Positions 1 through 6,733 are shown, numbered from the stretch's first letter. The stretch is DNA of 9,454 nucleotides from JBFXDI01 sp050181295 (GCA_050181295.1 JBFXDI010000150.1:1-9454), one strand, 5' to 3'. Made by a program: numbers and translations. Notes: generated by a model from the letters alone, not told the origin.

Positions 1-754
1 CGGCGTGGTTCGGCACGATGTTGAGCGTCTCGCCGCCCGCAAAGCGCCCGACATGCTGCGTCGTGTAGGGCACGTCGTAGTCGCCGTCGCGTAGCCCCCG
101 GGCGGCAATCTCGTCCTGGAGCTTGCGGATTTCCGACACGAGATCGAGCGCCAGGTGGATGGCGTTGACGCCGAGCGGCGCGAGGCTCGAATGCGCCTCG
201 AGCCCCGTCGCCTCGACCCGGAGCGCGCGCTTGCCCTTATGCGCGGTGACGATCTGCATGAGCGTCGGCTCGCCCACGATGCAGAAGCGGGGACGGGGCG
301 CCAGATCCTGCATCATGTCGATCAGCCGGCGGACGCCGAGGCAGCCCACCTCCTCGTCATAGCTGAAGGCGAACTGGAGCGGCACCGTGAGCCTGCGCCC
401 TTTGGCCTTCTCGGCGAGCGCGAGGCATGAGGCGATGAAGCCCTTCATATCGGCCGTGCCGCGCCCGTAGAGCTTCCCGTCCGCGCGCCTGAGCGCGAAG
501 GGCTCGGAACTCCAGGCCTGGCCTTCGCAGGGCACGACGTCCGTGTGGCCTGAGAGAAGCACGCCCGGAACGCCGGCGGGCCCGAGCGAGGCATGAAGGT
601 TGGCCTTGCGCCTATCCTCGCTCGGCGCGAGCCAGCATTGGAAGCCGAGCGATTCGAGGTGCGTGCGCAGATAGTCGATGAGCGCGAGGTTGCTGTCGCG
701 GCTGACCGTCGGAAAGGCGATGAGCTTCTCGAGATGGGAAAGGGTAGGGGACAT
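1..754 (-). CDS. argE: ArgE-like acetylornithine deacetylase (M20A), 3' end cut by window
   Basis: A zinc hydrolase of the M20A (ArgE/DapE) family. Family members remove the acetyl group from N2-acetylornithine or related N-acyl amino acids in the cytoplasm. 251 residues are visible, opening MSPTLSHLEKLIAFPTVSRD; the C-terminal third, with the last metal-binding His, lies outside the window. Visible motifs are SGHTDVVP (H70, D72), GRGTADMKG (D102), the catalytic pair in SYDEEVG (E134, E135), VGEPT (E162) and the lid-domain H188 in GLEAHSS. They match the ArgE arrangement in order and spacing. The ATG at 754-752 is chosen because homology begins at once after it; the Shine-Dalgarno is weak. 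Repeat element R1 almost fills the 123-base gap to the preceding amidohydrolase, so the two genes may share a transcript. The family is clear; acetylornithine as the true substrate is inferred, and a salvage deacylase working with the nearby transporter is the alternative. Confidence 0.88.
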   Translation of the reverse strand, partial: MSPTLSHLEKLIAFPTVSRDSNLALIDYLRTHLESLGFQCWLAPSEDRRKANLHASLGPAGVPGVLLSGHTDVVPCEGQAWSSEPFALRRADGKLYGRGTADMKGFIASCLALAEKAKGRRLTVPLQFAFSYDEEVGCLGVRRLIDMMQDLAPRPRFCIVGEPTLMQIVTAHKGKRALRVEATGLEAHSSLAPLGVNAIHLALDLVSEIRKLQDEIAARGLRDGDYDVPYTTQHVGRFAGGETLNIVPNHA

Positions 755-766
755 CTCACAGACCTT

Positions 767-863
767 GTCATGCCCGGACTTGTTCCGGGCATCCATGAAC
801 ACCGATGGAGCTATGCCGGCACGGATGGCGTTCCTGGATTGCCGGGACAAGCCCGGCAATGAC
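767..863. repeat. Mosaic two-hairpin intergenic element R1
   Basis: A 97-base element bounded by GTCA and TGAC. The left hairpin has 9-bp perfect arms, ATGCCCGGA (770-778) and TCCGGGCAT (784-792). The right hairpin has arms ATTGCCGGG (838-846) and CCCGGCAAT (852-860). It fills nearly all the space between the M20D stop and the argE start. It resembles the short palindromic mosaic repeats known from Rhizobiales (RIME-like). That name is a judgement from structure, not a database match. Confidence 0.85.
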
Positions 864-877
864 AATAGGGGTTTGGA

Positions 878-2041
878 TTATCCCCGCAGCGTCTCCTCGA
901 CGAGACGAGCCCAGTAGCTCGCCCCGATCGGCAGGATCCTGTCGTTGAAGTCGAAATGCGGGCTGTGGAGGTTTGGCTCGTCCTCGCCGGCGCCGAGCCA
1001 GACATAGCTGCCCGGCCGCTTCTCGAGCATGAAGGAGAAGTCCTCCGCGCCCATGACCGGCGCGACATCCGGCTTCACCATGCCCTCGCCGACGACGCCG
1101 GCGGCGATCCGCGCGGCGTGGTGCGTCTCGGCCTCGGAATTGACGGTCGGCGGATAGCCGTAATTGTAGCGCACCTCAGCACTCGCGCCGTGCGCCGCGG
1201 CGATGCCCTTGGCCACCCGCTCCAGGTTCTTCTTGATGAGCGCCTGGATGTCCGGCTTGAAGCTCCGCGTCGTGCCGCGCATGACGACCTCGGCCGGGAT
1301 CACGTTCCAGGTGTCGCCGCCATGGATCTGGGTGACCGTCACGACGCCCGCCTCGATCGGATCGACATTGCGGCTGACGATCGACTGGAGCCCGGTCACG
1401 ATCTGGGCTGCGATGACCACCGGGTCGTTGCCCTGGTGCGGCATGGCGCCGTGCGCGCCGTGGCCCGTGAGGATGATCTCGAAGGTGTCGGCGGCCGCCA
1501 TCATGGGCCCGACCTTGAGGCCGATCTCGCCCACCGGCGCGCCCGGCCAGTTGTGCATGCCGTAGACGGCGCTGATCGGGAACTTGTCGAAGAGCCCGTC
1601 CTCGACCATGGCCTTGCCGCCGCCCTCGTTCTCCTCCGCCGGCTGGAAGATGAAATAGGCGGTGCCGGCGAAGTCGCGCGTCTCGGCGAGGTACTTGGCC
1701 GCCCCAAGCAGCATGGTCGTGTGCCCGTCATGCCCGCAGGCGTGCATCTTGCCGGGGTTCTTCGAGGCGTAGGGCTTGTTGGTGAGCTCATGGATGTGAA
1801 GCGCATCCATGTCGGCCCTGAGCCCGATCGCGCCGGAGCCCTTCCGCTTGCCCTTAAGCACGCCCACGAGCCCGGTGCGGCCGATGCCGCCATGCACCTC
1901 GATGCCGAAGGTTTTCAGCTTCTCGGCCACGAAGGCCGACGTGCGGTGCTCCTCGAAGGCGGTCTCCGGATGGGCGTGGAGGTCCCGCCGCCACTCCGTC
2001 ATCTCGCCGTGCAGGTCCTTGATCCGGTCGTGAACCGCCAT
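878..2041 (-). CDS. M20D family amidohydrolase (hippurate/N-acyl-amino-acid hydrolase type)
   Basis: A complete 387-residue metallo-amidohydrolase of subfamily M20D (HipO, AbgA, IAA-amino-acid hydrolase type), a usual length for the group. These cytoplasmic enzymes split the amide bond of N-acyl or N-aroyl amino acids. Visible motifs are LRADMDALHIHE (about 74-85), HACGHDGHTTM (C102 and H104 as M20D metal ligands), QPAEENEGGG (E136, E137), MHNWP (H163), the lid segment HGAHGAMPH (194-202), MGAEDFS (330-336) and NLHSPHFDFND with the last ligand H362. The ATG at 2041 has a good ribosome-binding site (GGGAG, six bases upstream). It lies downstream of the FAH-family gene across a 368-base repeat-filled gap, so it may be read from its own promoter as well as by read-through. 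Subfamily is certain; the acyl group and amino acid cleaved are not readable. No key residue is missing. Confidence 0.93.
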   Translation of the reverse strand: MAVHDRIKDLHGEMTEWRRDLHAHPETAFEEHRTSAFVAEKLKTFGIEVHGGIGRTGLVGVLKGKRKGSGAIGLRADMDALHIHELTNKPYASKNPGKMHACGHDGHTTMLLGAAKYLAETRDFAGTAYFIFQPAEENEGGGKAMVEDGLFDKFPISAVYGMHNWPGAPVGEIGLKVGPMMAAADTFEIILTGHGAHGAMPHQGNDPVVIAAQIVTGLQSIVSRNVDPIEAGVVTVTQIHGGDTWNVIPAEVVMRGTTRSFKPDIQALIKKNLERVAKGIAAAHGASAEVRYNYGYPPTVNSEAETHHAARIAAGVVGEGMVKPDVAPVMGAEDFSFMLEKRPGSYVWLGAGEDEPNLHSPHFDFNDRILPIGASYWARLVEETLRG

Positions 2042-2049
2042 GCGTCTCT

Positions 2050-2065
2050 CCCTGAACTGTCAGGG
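2050..2065 (-). promoter_or_regulatory. Small inverted repeat touching the M20D ribosome-binding site
   Basis: On the minus strand the bases read CCCTGACAGTTCAGGG, two 6-bp arms around a 4-base loop. The GGG of the 3' arm is also the start of the GGGAG Shine-Dalgarno of the M20D gene. A transcript could fold here and partly hide the site, or the palindrome could be a DNA operator. The structure is seen; either function is inferred. Confidence 0.35.
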
Positions 2066-2069
2066 CCGC

Positions 2070-2098
2070 GTCATAGCACGCCGGATCGGTTCCTCGAA
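2070..2098 (-). promoter_or_regulatory. Candidate promoter for the M20D amidohydrolase
   Basis: On the minus strand, TTCGAG (2098-2093) is followed after 17 bases by TATGAC (2075-2070), the latter preceded by TGC to give an extended -10. Predicted transcription would begin near 2063, inside the small inverted repeat upstream of the start codon. The -35 match is poor (3 of 6), so this is tentative. Confidence 0.28.
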
Positions 2099-2102
2099 AC
2101 AC

Positions 2103-2179
2103 GTCATGGCCGGCCTTTGAGCCGGCCATCCTTTTCTTGCGGCGAGACAAAGGATTGCCGGGTCAGGCCCGGCAATGAC
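2103..2179. repeat. Mosaic two-hairpin intergenic element R2
   Basis: A 77-base element bounded by GTCA and TGAC. The left hairpin arms are ATGGCCGGC (2106-2114) and GCCGGCCAT (2121-2129). The right arms are ATTGCCGGG (2154-2162) and CCCGGCAAT (2168-2176). The spacer adds pairing between ATCCTTT (2128-2134) and AAAGGAT (2149-2155), so the element can also fold as one longer cruciform. It lies between the FAH gene and the M20D gene, next to the unrelated long repeat at 2231. Confidence 0.85.
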
Positions 2180-2230
2180 GAAGGAATAGCGGGATGACGG
2201 AAGGGTCGGCTCGTGCTCGCCATGCAACCT

Positions 2231-2403
2231 GCACCCCTCCCCTTGAGGGGGAGGGGCAGGGGTGGGGTGGCGGATACTTCCTCGAGGCTCATTCCCCACC
2301 CGGCCGACGCTTCGCGCCGACCGACCTCCCCCCAAGGGGGAGGTGTGCTCTCGAAACGTTTGGATACTCACTCCCGCCGCATCGCCCCCGAGGGGGAGGT
2401 GTG
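2231..2403. repeat. Long GC-rich intergenic repeat, copy 1
   Basis: About 173 bases that recur in inverted orientation at 7575-7751. Three C/G-rich hairpins are visible: CCCCTCCCC with GGGGAGGGG (2234-2256), ACCTCCCCC with GGGGGAGGT (2324-2344), and CCCCCGAGGGGG (2385-2396). The 83-base inner part nearest the FAH gene differs from copy 2 at only about three positions, while the middle (about 2277-2295) is more diverged. It begins six bases beyond the FAH stop codon and could form strong RNA stems at the operon's 3' end, but no U-run was seen, so it is not called as a terminator. With R2 and a weak promoter it accounts for the gene-free stretch 2042-2409. Confidence 0.9.
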
Positions 2404-2409
2404 GGCCCG

Positions 2410-3129
2410 TCAGACGACCTTCACTTTGAGGCTGCCGACGCCCTCGACATGGCCCTCGAGCAGGTCGCCGCGCTTCACCGGGCCGACGCCCGCGGGCGTG
2501 CCCGACATGATGAGGTCGCCCGGCTTAAGCTCGAAGAACCCGGAGAGGTAGGAGATCATCTCCGGCACCTTCCAGATGAGCTGGTTGAGGTCGCCCTCCT
2601 GGCGCGTCTCGCCGTTGATCTTGAGCCACACCGCGCCCTTGTCCGGGTGCCCGATCTCGGAGGCCGGAACGATGGGGCCGCAGGGAGCCGAATGCTCGAA
2701 GGCCTTGCCGATCTCCCACGGCCGGCCGAGCTTCTTGCACTCGCCCTGAAGGTCGCGCCGCGTCATGTCGAGGCCGACGGCATAGCCGTAGACGCAGTCC
2801 ATGGCCTTCTCGAGCGGGATGTCCTTGCCGCCCTTCGAGAGCGCCACGACGAGTTCGATCTCGTGATGCACGTCGGAGGACTTGTCCGGATAGGGAAAGT
2901 CCTCGCCCTCGATCAGCAGGTTGTCCGGGTTCTTCTGGAAGAAGAACGGCGCCTCGCGGGTCGGGTCGTGCCCCATCTCGATGGCATGCGCCGCGTAGTT
3001 GCGCCCCACGCAGTAGATGCGATGGACCGGGAAGATGGCGTCCGTCCCCTTCACCGGCAGGGTGGCCTGCGCGGGCGGGGCGATGACGGTGTTGCCCCGG
3101 GCCTCCTGTTCAGTGACGTGCCGCTGCAT
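2410..3129 (-). CDS. Fumarylacetoacetate hydrolase family protein
   Basis: A 239-residue member of the FAH fold, close in length to the short bacterial acylpyruvase/fumarylpyruvate-hydrolase group. Such cytoplasmic Mg/Mn enzymes cleave C-C bonds in acylpyruvates, decarboxylate oxaloacetate-like acids, or hydrate related dienoates. Visible are IYCVGRNYAAHAIEMG (38-53), the metal ligands of HHEIEL (E90, E92), GLDMTRRD (D121), GKAFEHSAPCGP (K142) and the closing SGTPAGVGP (209-217). The ATG at 3129 follows GAAAGG nine bases upstream; an in-frame TTG at 3150 has no such support. Its first 20 bases overlap the end of the permease gene, so the two are probably co-translated. This links the enzyme to the transported compound. 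The exact reaction cannot be assigned; a catabolic step after uptake is inferred. Confidence 0.92.
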   Translation of the reverse strand: MQRHVTEQEARGNTVIAPPAQATLPVKGTDAIFPVHRIYCVGRNYAAHAIEMGHDPTREAPFFFQKNPDNLLIEGEDFPYPDKSSDVHHEIELVVALSKGGKDIPLEKAMDCVYGYAVGLDMTRRDLQGECKKLGRPWEIGKAFEHSAPCGPIVPASEIGHPDKGAVWLKINGETRQEGDLNQLIWKVPEMISYLSGFFELKPGDLIMSGTPAGVGPVKRGDLLEGHVEGVGSLKVKVV

Positions 3130-3865
3130 AATAGTCGACCTTTCTCTCAAGCCAGGCGAGGAACTCGTTGATGGCGAATGCGAACGCGAAGAGCACGAAG
3201 AGCAGCGCCCAGAAGTGCTCCATGAGGAAGCGGGAGGAATAGAGCTCGAACAGGCGTCCGAAGCCCACGATGGAGACGAGGAGTTGGCCGATCACCACGC
3301 CCTTGACCGCGCGGATCATGCCGAGCCGGACGCCCGACAGGATCTCCGGCAGCGCCGCCCACAGATAGATGCGCGAGAAGGCCTGCCAGCGGGTGGCGCC
3401 GAAGCTTCGTGCCATGTCGACGAGCGAGGGCGAGATGCCGCGCACGCCGGCGCGTGCGTCGAGCACGATGATCCAGATCGCGAAAAGCACCACCGTCATC
3501 ACGATCGTCGTCTCGCCGAGGCCGAAGATCACCATGATGACGGGCACGAGCGCCGAGAGCGGCGAGGCGAGGAACATGTTGACCCAGGGGAGCAGCATGC
3601 GGTCGGCGATGGCCGAGCGGCCCATCAGCACGCCCAGGGGCACGCCCACCAGAATGGCGATGGCGTTGCCGATGAGGAAGGACTTGCCGGTGATCCAGAG
3701 CGCGTCCGCGAAGGTCGCGGTCGGCACGATCTCGAGCATGCGCACGAAGATGCGCGACAGGGGCGGCAGCACCAGCGTGCCGCCGATGCGGCCCGCGATC
3801 TCCCAGATCGCCGCCCACACCAGCAGCGAGGCCATGAGCGGAATTTTGATGCGTCCGAACTGCAT
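3110..3865 (-). CDS. ABC transporter permease (SsuC/TauC-like), second of two
   Basis: A 251-residue inner-membrane permease of the BPD_transp_1 family, in the branch serving nitrate, sulfonate and taurine importers. Hydrophobic stretches at about 9-25, 62-82, 93-115, 119-136, 187-202 and 216-236 give about six membrane helices. The EAA-type cytoplasmic loop that docks the ATPase is at 152-182 (ARSFGATRWQAFSRIYL...ALPEILSGVRLG). The ATG at 3865 has no clear Shine-Dalgarno; a second Met at residue 11 is possible but has none either. It is separated from the ATPase gene by a 137-base gap mostly filled by R3, and overlaps the FAH gene at its 3' end. With the other permease at 4803-5615 it likely makes a heterodimeric channel. 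Confidence 0.93.
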   Translation of the reverse strand: MQFGRIKIPLMASLLVWAAIWEIAGRIGGTLVLPPLSRIFVRMLEIVPTATFADALWITGKSFLIGNAIAILVGVPLGVLMGRSAIADRMLLPWVNMFLASPLSALVPVIMVIFGLGETTIVMTVVLFAIWIIVLDARAGVRGISPSLVDMARSFGATRWQAFSRIYLWAALPEILSGVRLGMIRAVKGVVIGQLLVSIVGFGRLFELYSSRFLMEHFWALLFVLFAFAFAINEFLAWLERKVDYYAAARH

Positions 3866-3886
3866 GGCTCAGTCTTCGCTCGTGTT

Positions 3887-3983
3887 GTCATGCCCGGACT
3901 TGTTCCGGGCATCCATGAACACCCACGGAAGAAACCTGCCGAGGCCGGTGTTCATGGATTGCCGGGTCAAGCCCGGCAATGAC
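3887..3983. repeat. Mosaic two-hairpin intergenic element R3
   Basis: A 97-base element with the same hairpin pair as R1: ATGCCCGGA/TCCGGGCAT (3890-3912) and ATTGCCGGG/CCCGGCAAT (3958-3980). Here the spacer also pairs over 13 bases, ATCCATGAACACC (3911-3923) with GGTGTTCATGGAT (3947-3959), so the whole element can fold as one long inverted repeat. It lies inside the operon between the ATPase and second permease genes, where it may affect mRNA processing or decay. Confidence 0.87.
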
Positions 3984-4002
3984 AGATTGAGAGGCTTCCG
4001 CA

Positions 4003-4803
4003 TCAGTCGAGATACCTTTTCAGGCCCTGCCAGATCTCCTCGACCGTATCGAGATAGGCGCTGTCGCGCCGGATCTTCTCGGGATCTCCGCCGCGCGGAA
4101 TGTCGGGCTCGACGATCGAGGAAACGCGGCTCGGACGGCGCGCCAGGAGCACGATGCGGTCGGAGACGTAGACGGCCTCCTCGATCGAGTGGGTGACGAA
4201 GATGAAGGTCTTCCGCTCCTTCTCGACCAGCGCCAGCAGATCCTCCTGGAACTTGCGGCGGGTCTGCTCGTCGACCGCCGAGAAGGGCTCGTCCATGAGC
4301 AGCACCTTGGCATCGACCGCGAGCGCGCGGGCGAGACCGACGCGCTGGCGCATGCCGCCCGAAAGCTCGTGCGGAAAGCTGTTCTCGAAGCCTTTGAGCC
4401 CCACCTGCGCGATGTAGCGCCCGGCGATGGCCTCGCGCTCGGATTTCCCCACCCCCCGGAGCTCGAGCCCGAAGGCGGCATTCCGCATCACGCTCGCCCA
4501 CGGCATGAGCGCGAAATCCTGGAACACGAAGGCGCGCTCGGGTCCGGGGCCCGTCACCACGCGGCCGTCGACCGTCACTTCGCCCGAGGTCGGCTCGAGA
4601 AGCCCGGCGATGATCTTGAGAAGCGTCGTCTTTCCGCAGCCCGAAGGGCCGAGAAGCGAGGTGAGCCTTCCCTCCGGGATGTCGAGCGTGATGTCGCTCA
4701 GCGCCTCGACGCCGCCCTCGTAGATCTTCGAGACGCCCTTGACCTCGACCATGGTCCGGGGAGACGCGTCCGTCGTCTTCATTGCCGCCTGCGCAACCGC
4801 CAT
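4003..4803 (-). CDS. ABC transporter ATP-binding protein (SsuB/TauB-like)
   Basis: A 266-residue ATPase that powers the importer from the cytoplasmic face. All nucleotide-binding motifs are intact: Walker A GPSGCGKTT (52-60), Q-loop Q95 in FVFQDFALMPW, signature LSGGMRQRVGLARAL (147-161), Walker B VLLMDEP (167-173), D-loop SAVD (175-178) and switch His H205 in FVTHSIEEA. Length, the FxLMPW segment after the Q-loop and the short tail match the nitrate/sulfonate/taurine ATPases. The ATG at 4803 overlaps the permease stop as TGATG, which points to translational coupling; an inner Met at residue 8 is less likely. The same reading frame stays open upstream through the permease gene, but that part is antisense-free shadow and is not protein sequence of this family. 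Confidence 0.95.
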   Translation of the reverse strand: MAVAQAAMKTTDASPRTMVEVKGVSKIYEGGVEALSDITLDIPEGRLTSLLGPSGCGKTTLLKIIAGLLEPTSGEVTVDGRVVTGPGPERAFVFQDFALMPWASVMRNAAFGLELRGVGKSEREAIAGRYIAQVGLKGFENSFPHELSGGMRQRVGLARALAVDAKVLLMDEPFSAVDEQTRRKFQEDLLALVEKERKTFIFVTHSIEEAVYVSDRIVLLARRPSRVSSIVEPDIPRGGDPEKIRRDSAYLDTVEEIWQGLKRYLD

Positions 4804-5615
4804 CAGGATACCCGCTTGTCGGGCCGGAACAGGGCGACCTCGACCCGCTCCAGCAGTTCGATGAAAACGACCGCCACCGCGATGATGGTGAAGATCGCGG
4901 CATACATCTTCGGATAGTCGGCGATCGACTGGTTGTAGGTGATGATGTCGCCGATGCCGGTCGGCGTGATGAGGAGCTCGGCGAGGATGACGCCGATGAA
5001 GCCCGCCGCGCAGCCTAGCCTCAGGCCCGCGAAGATCATGGGGCTCGCGGCCGGCAGGATGACCTTCAGGATCTCCTGGCGCCGGCTGCCGAGGAAGGCG
5101 CGGCTCATCTCCACGAGCGACCTGGGCGTGTGGCGCACCGCGTTGAGCGAATTCAGCACGATCACGGGCATCGCCATGATGCAGACGGTGAGCACCTTGG
5201 AGGCAAGGCCGATGCCGTAGGCGAAGGTGAGGATCGGGATCAAGGCCGCGAGCGGCGCCGACTGGGCGATGATGAAGAGCGGCGCCATCAGCCATTCCGC
5301 GAAGCGGTTGAGGCCCATGGCGAGGCCGAGCCCCACGCCCAGGATCACCGAGATGGAAAGCCCGAGCGCCAGCGGCTTGAGGGTGATCCAGAGCGCCTTC
5401 GCAAGCGTGCCGTCGGAGATGAGCTGGCCCAGCGCCGACATGGTCTCGATGAACGTGGGGAAGGCCGGGCTGATCGGGATGCGCCCGGCATACTCCCAGG
5501 CGACGACCACGATCGCGACCGAGAGCAGCCGCAGGAAGAGCGCGCTGGTCAGCACGCGCCAGGCGGCCGTCCGTCCCGTGCCCTCGATAGCTGCGCCATG
5601 CGAGATCGTGGTCAT
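4803..5615 (-). CDS. ABC transporter permease (SsuC/TauC-like), first of two
   Basis: A 270-residue inner-membrane permease of the BPD_transp_1 family. Hydrophobic segments lie near 24-42, 82-103, 107-131, 140-157, 203-218 and 238-255. The ATPase-docking EAA-type loop is at 171-201 (SRAFLGSRRQEILKVILPAASP...GLRLG). The ATG at 5615 is preceded by AAGGA six bases upstream. An in-frame TTG at 5621 directly abuts that site and is rejected. Its stop overlaps the ATPase start by one base. It differs clearly from the second permease at 3110-3865, so the transporter probably has two unlike membrane subunits. The gap to the upstream binding-protein gene is occupied by R4. Confidence 0.94.
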   Translation of the reverse strand: MTTISHGAAIEGTGRTAAWRVLTSALFLRLLSVAIVVVAWEYAGRIPISPAFPTFIETMSALGQLISDGTLAKALWITLKPLALGLSISVILGVGLGLAMGLNRFAEWLMAPLFIIAQSAPLAALIPILTFAYGIGLASKVLTVCIMAMPVIVLNSLNAVRHTPRSLVEMSRAFLGSRRQEILKVILPAASPMIFAGLRLGCAAGFIGVILAELLITPTGIGDIITYNQSIADYPKMYAAIFTIIAVAVVFIELLERVEVALFRPDKRVS

Positions 5616-5632
5616 GTCCAATCCTTCAGATC

Positions 5633-5712
5633 GTCATGGCCGGGCCTGACCCGGCCATCCTTTCTTCGCGCCGACGCGGCCAAAGGATGCCCGGCTCGGG
5701 GCCGGGCATGAC
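5633..5712. repeat. Mosaic two-hairpin intergenic element R4
   Basis: An 80-base element bounded by GTCA and TGAC. Left arms are ATGGCCGGG (5636-5644) and CCCGGCCAT (5650-5658). Right arms are ATGCCCGGC (5687-5695) and GCCGGGCAT (5701-5709). The spacer adds ATCCTTT pairing with AAAGGAT. It lies between the binding-protein stop and the permease start. REP elements in the same place in the E. coli malE-malF gap protect the upstream mRNA and raise binding-protein output; a like role here is inferred. Confidence 0.86.
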
Positions 5713-5726
5713 GCCATGCTAGGCCT

Positions 5727-6719
5727 TCACCCGCCGAGGCTCTTCTTCGCCGCCTCGAGGGGACCGAGGTCCCAGAACTCCTCGACCTTGAGGTCGGCCG
5801 GCTTGCCCTCGAGCTGACCCGCCTCGGTATAGAACTCGAAGTCGGACTTCGCCGCCTCGGCGCCGCCGCCATTGACGTCGAACAGGCCTTCCTTGGCCGC
5901 TTCGGTGTAGAAGGGCACCACCTCGTCCAGGATCTCCTTCGGCTGATCGGCAAGGAGATTGCGCTTCGCCCGCTCCTCCTCGACGACATTCGGATTGTCC
6001 TTCATCTCGCGCCAGAGCTTGAGCAGCTCCTCCACGATGATGTTCACCTGCTCGGGGTTCTTCTTGATCCAGTCATCGGTGCCGAAGACCACCTCGTCGC
6101 TTGCCGGGTTCTCGACGCCCGGCAGCACGTGGAACTTGTCCGGCGCCTTGCTCATGAGGAGGTTCTTGTTCGCAAGGTCGACGATGGTCGCCTTGATCTG
6201 CCCGTTGATCATCGCGATGATCCGGTTCTCGGATCCCGGAACGTAGCTGCGCTCGCCGAACTCGATGCCGTTGCGCTTGGCGAGGATGTTGCCGATGGCC
6301 TCGGTGCCGGAGCCACGGGCGTGGAAGGTGAAGGGCTGGCCGTTCATATCCGCCCAGGTCTTGTACTCGTTCGAGACCACGGGGAAGAAGATCAGCCGCG
6401 ACATCTGGAACACGATCTTCAGCGGCACCTTCGATTTCTGGATCACCGAATAGGGGGTTCCGACGCAGAGGTCGGCCTGTCCGCCGACCAGCGCCTGGAT
6501 GGAGAGCTCCTCCTTGGCGAAGGAGGTGAGCTCGTAGTCGACGCCGCGCTCCTTGGCGCGCTCGAGCGCCACCACGAAGGCGAGCGTCTCGACCGACACC
6601 ACATCGCCGAGCGCCACGCGCACCTTCTCGGCGGCCTCGGCCGTGGCCGCAGCCATGCCCAACGAGAGCGCGACCGCGGCGGCGGCGCAGGCGCGCAGGG
6701 GCTTCGTCCAGATCGTCAT
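5727..6719 (-). CDS. Periplasmic solute-binding protein of an NMT1/SsuA-like ABC importer
   Basis: A complete 330-residue precursor. The first ~29 residues form a Sec signal peptide: K6 and R9 near the start, an Ala/Leu-rich core (11-25) and a cleavage site near AEA-AEK. No lipobox Cys follows, so it should be soluble in the periplasm. The mature part begins KVRVALGDVVSVETLAFVVA and carries LVGGQADLCVGTPYSVIQKS, then ARGSGTEAIGNILAKRNGIE and the NGQIKATIVDLANK segment, a pattern of the NMT1/THI5-like binding proteins. A strong GGAGGA lies just upstream of the ATG at 6719. As first gene of the operon it would take the promoter in the gap shared with the GntR regulator. The ligand cannot be read; the family covers sulfonates, taurine, nitrate, pyrimidines and aromatic acids. 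Confidence 0.93.
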   Translation of the reverse strand: MTIWTKPLRACAAAAVALSLGMAAATAEAAEKVRVALGDVVSVETLAFVVALERAKERGVDYELTSFAKEELSIQALVGGQADLCVGTPYSVIQKSKVPLKIVFQMSRLIFFPVVSNEYKTWADMNGQPFTFHARGSGTEAIGNILAKRNGIEFGERSYVPGSENRIIAMINGQIKATIVDLANKNLLMSKAPDKFHVLPGVENPASDEVVFGTDDWIKKNPEQVNIIVEELLKLWREMKDNPNVVEEERAKRNLLADQPKEILDEVVPFYTEAAKEGLFDVNGGGAEAAKSDFEFYTEAGQLEGKPADLKVEEFWDLGPLEAAKKSLGG

Positions 6720-6725
6720 GCCGTT

Positions 6726-6733
6726 CCTCCCTG
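6726..6733 (-). promoter_or_regulatory. Strong ribosome-binding site of the binding-protein gene
   Basis: On the minus strand GGGAGGAA precedes the ATG by about five bases (GGGAGGAACGGCATG). It is the best Shine-Dalgarno in the window, fitting the high output expected of a binding protein. Confidence 0.7.

Noticed and set aside
767..863. R1 hairpins as a rho-independent terminator
   Set aside because: The stems are strong, but no U-run follows on either strand, and the same structure occurs inside the operon, so terminator function is not supported.
956..2197. 413-codon open frame on the plus strand
   Set aside because: It is antisense to the M20D gene, whose motifs are unmistakable. Composition is Arg/Asp/Val/His-rich with no family features, as expected from GC-rich shadow frames.
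2060..2371. Small minus-strand frames of 62 to 103 codons between M20D and FAH
   Set aside because: They consist of translated R2 and long-repeat sequence (for example PLPLKGRG), typical spurious proteins of such repeats.
3130..3150. TTG start for the FAH gene
   Set aside because: The ATG at 3129 has GAAAGG at proper spacing, whereas the TTG lacks an upstream site.
2194..3982. Overlapping plus-strand frames of 325 and 321 codons
   Set aside because: They are antisense to the FAH and second permease genes and include translated repeat DNA. They have no plausible ribosome-binding site or motif.
4804..5295. Upstream extension of the ATPase frame
   Set aside because: The frame stays open through the first permease gene, but ABC homology begins only after the ATG at 4803, which overlaps the permease stop.
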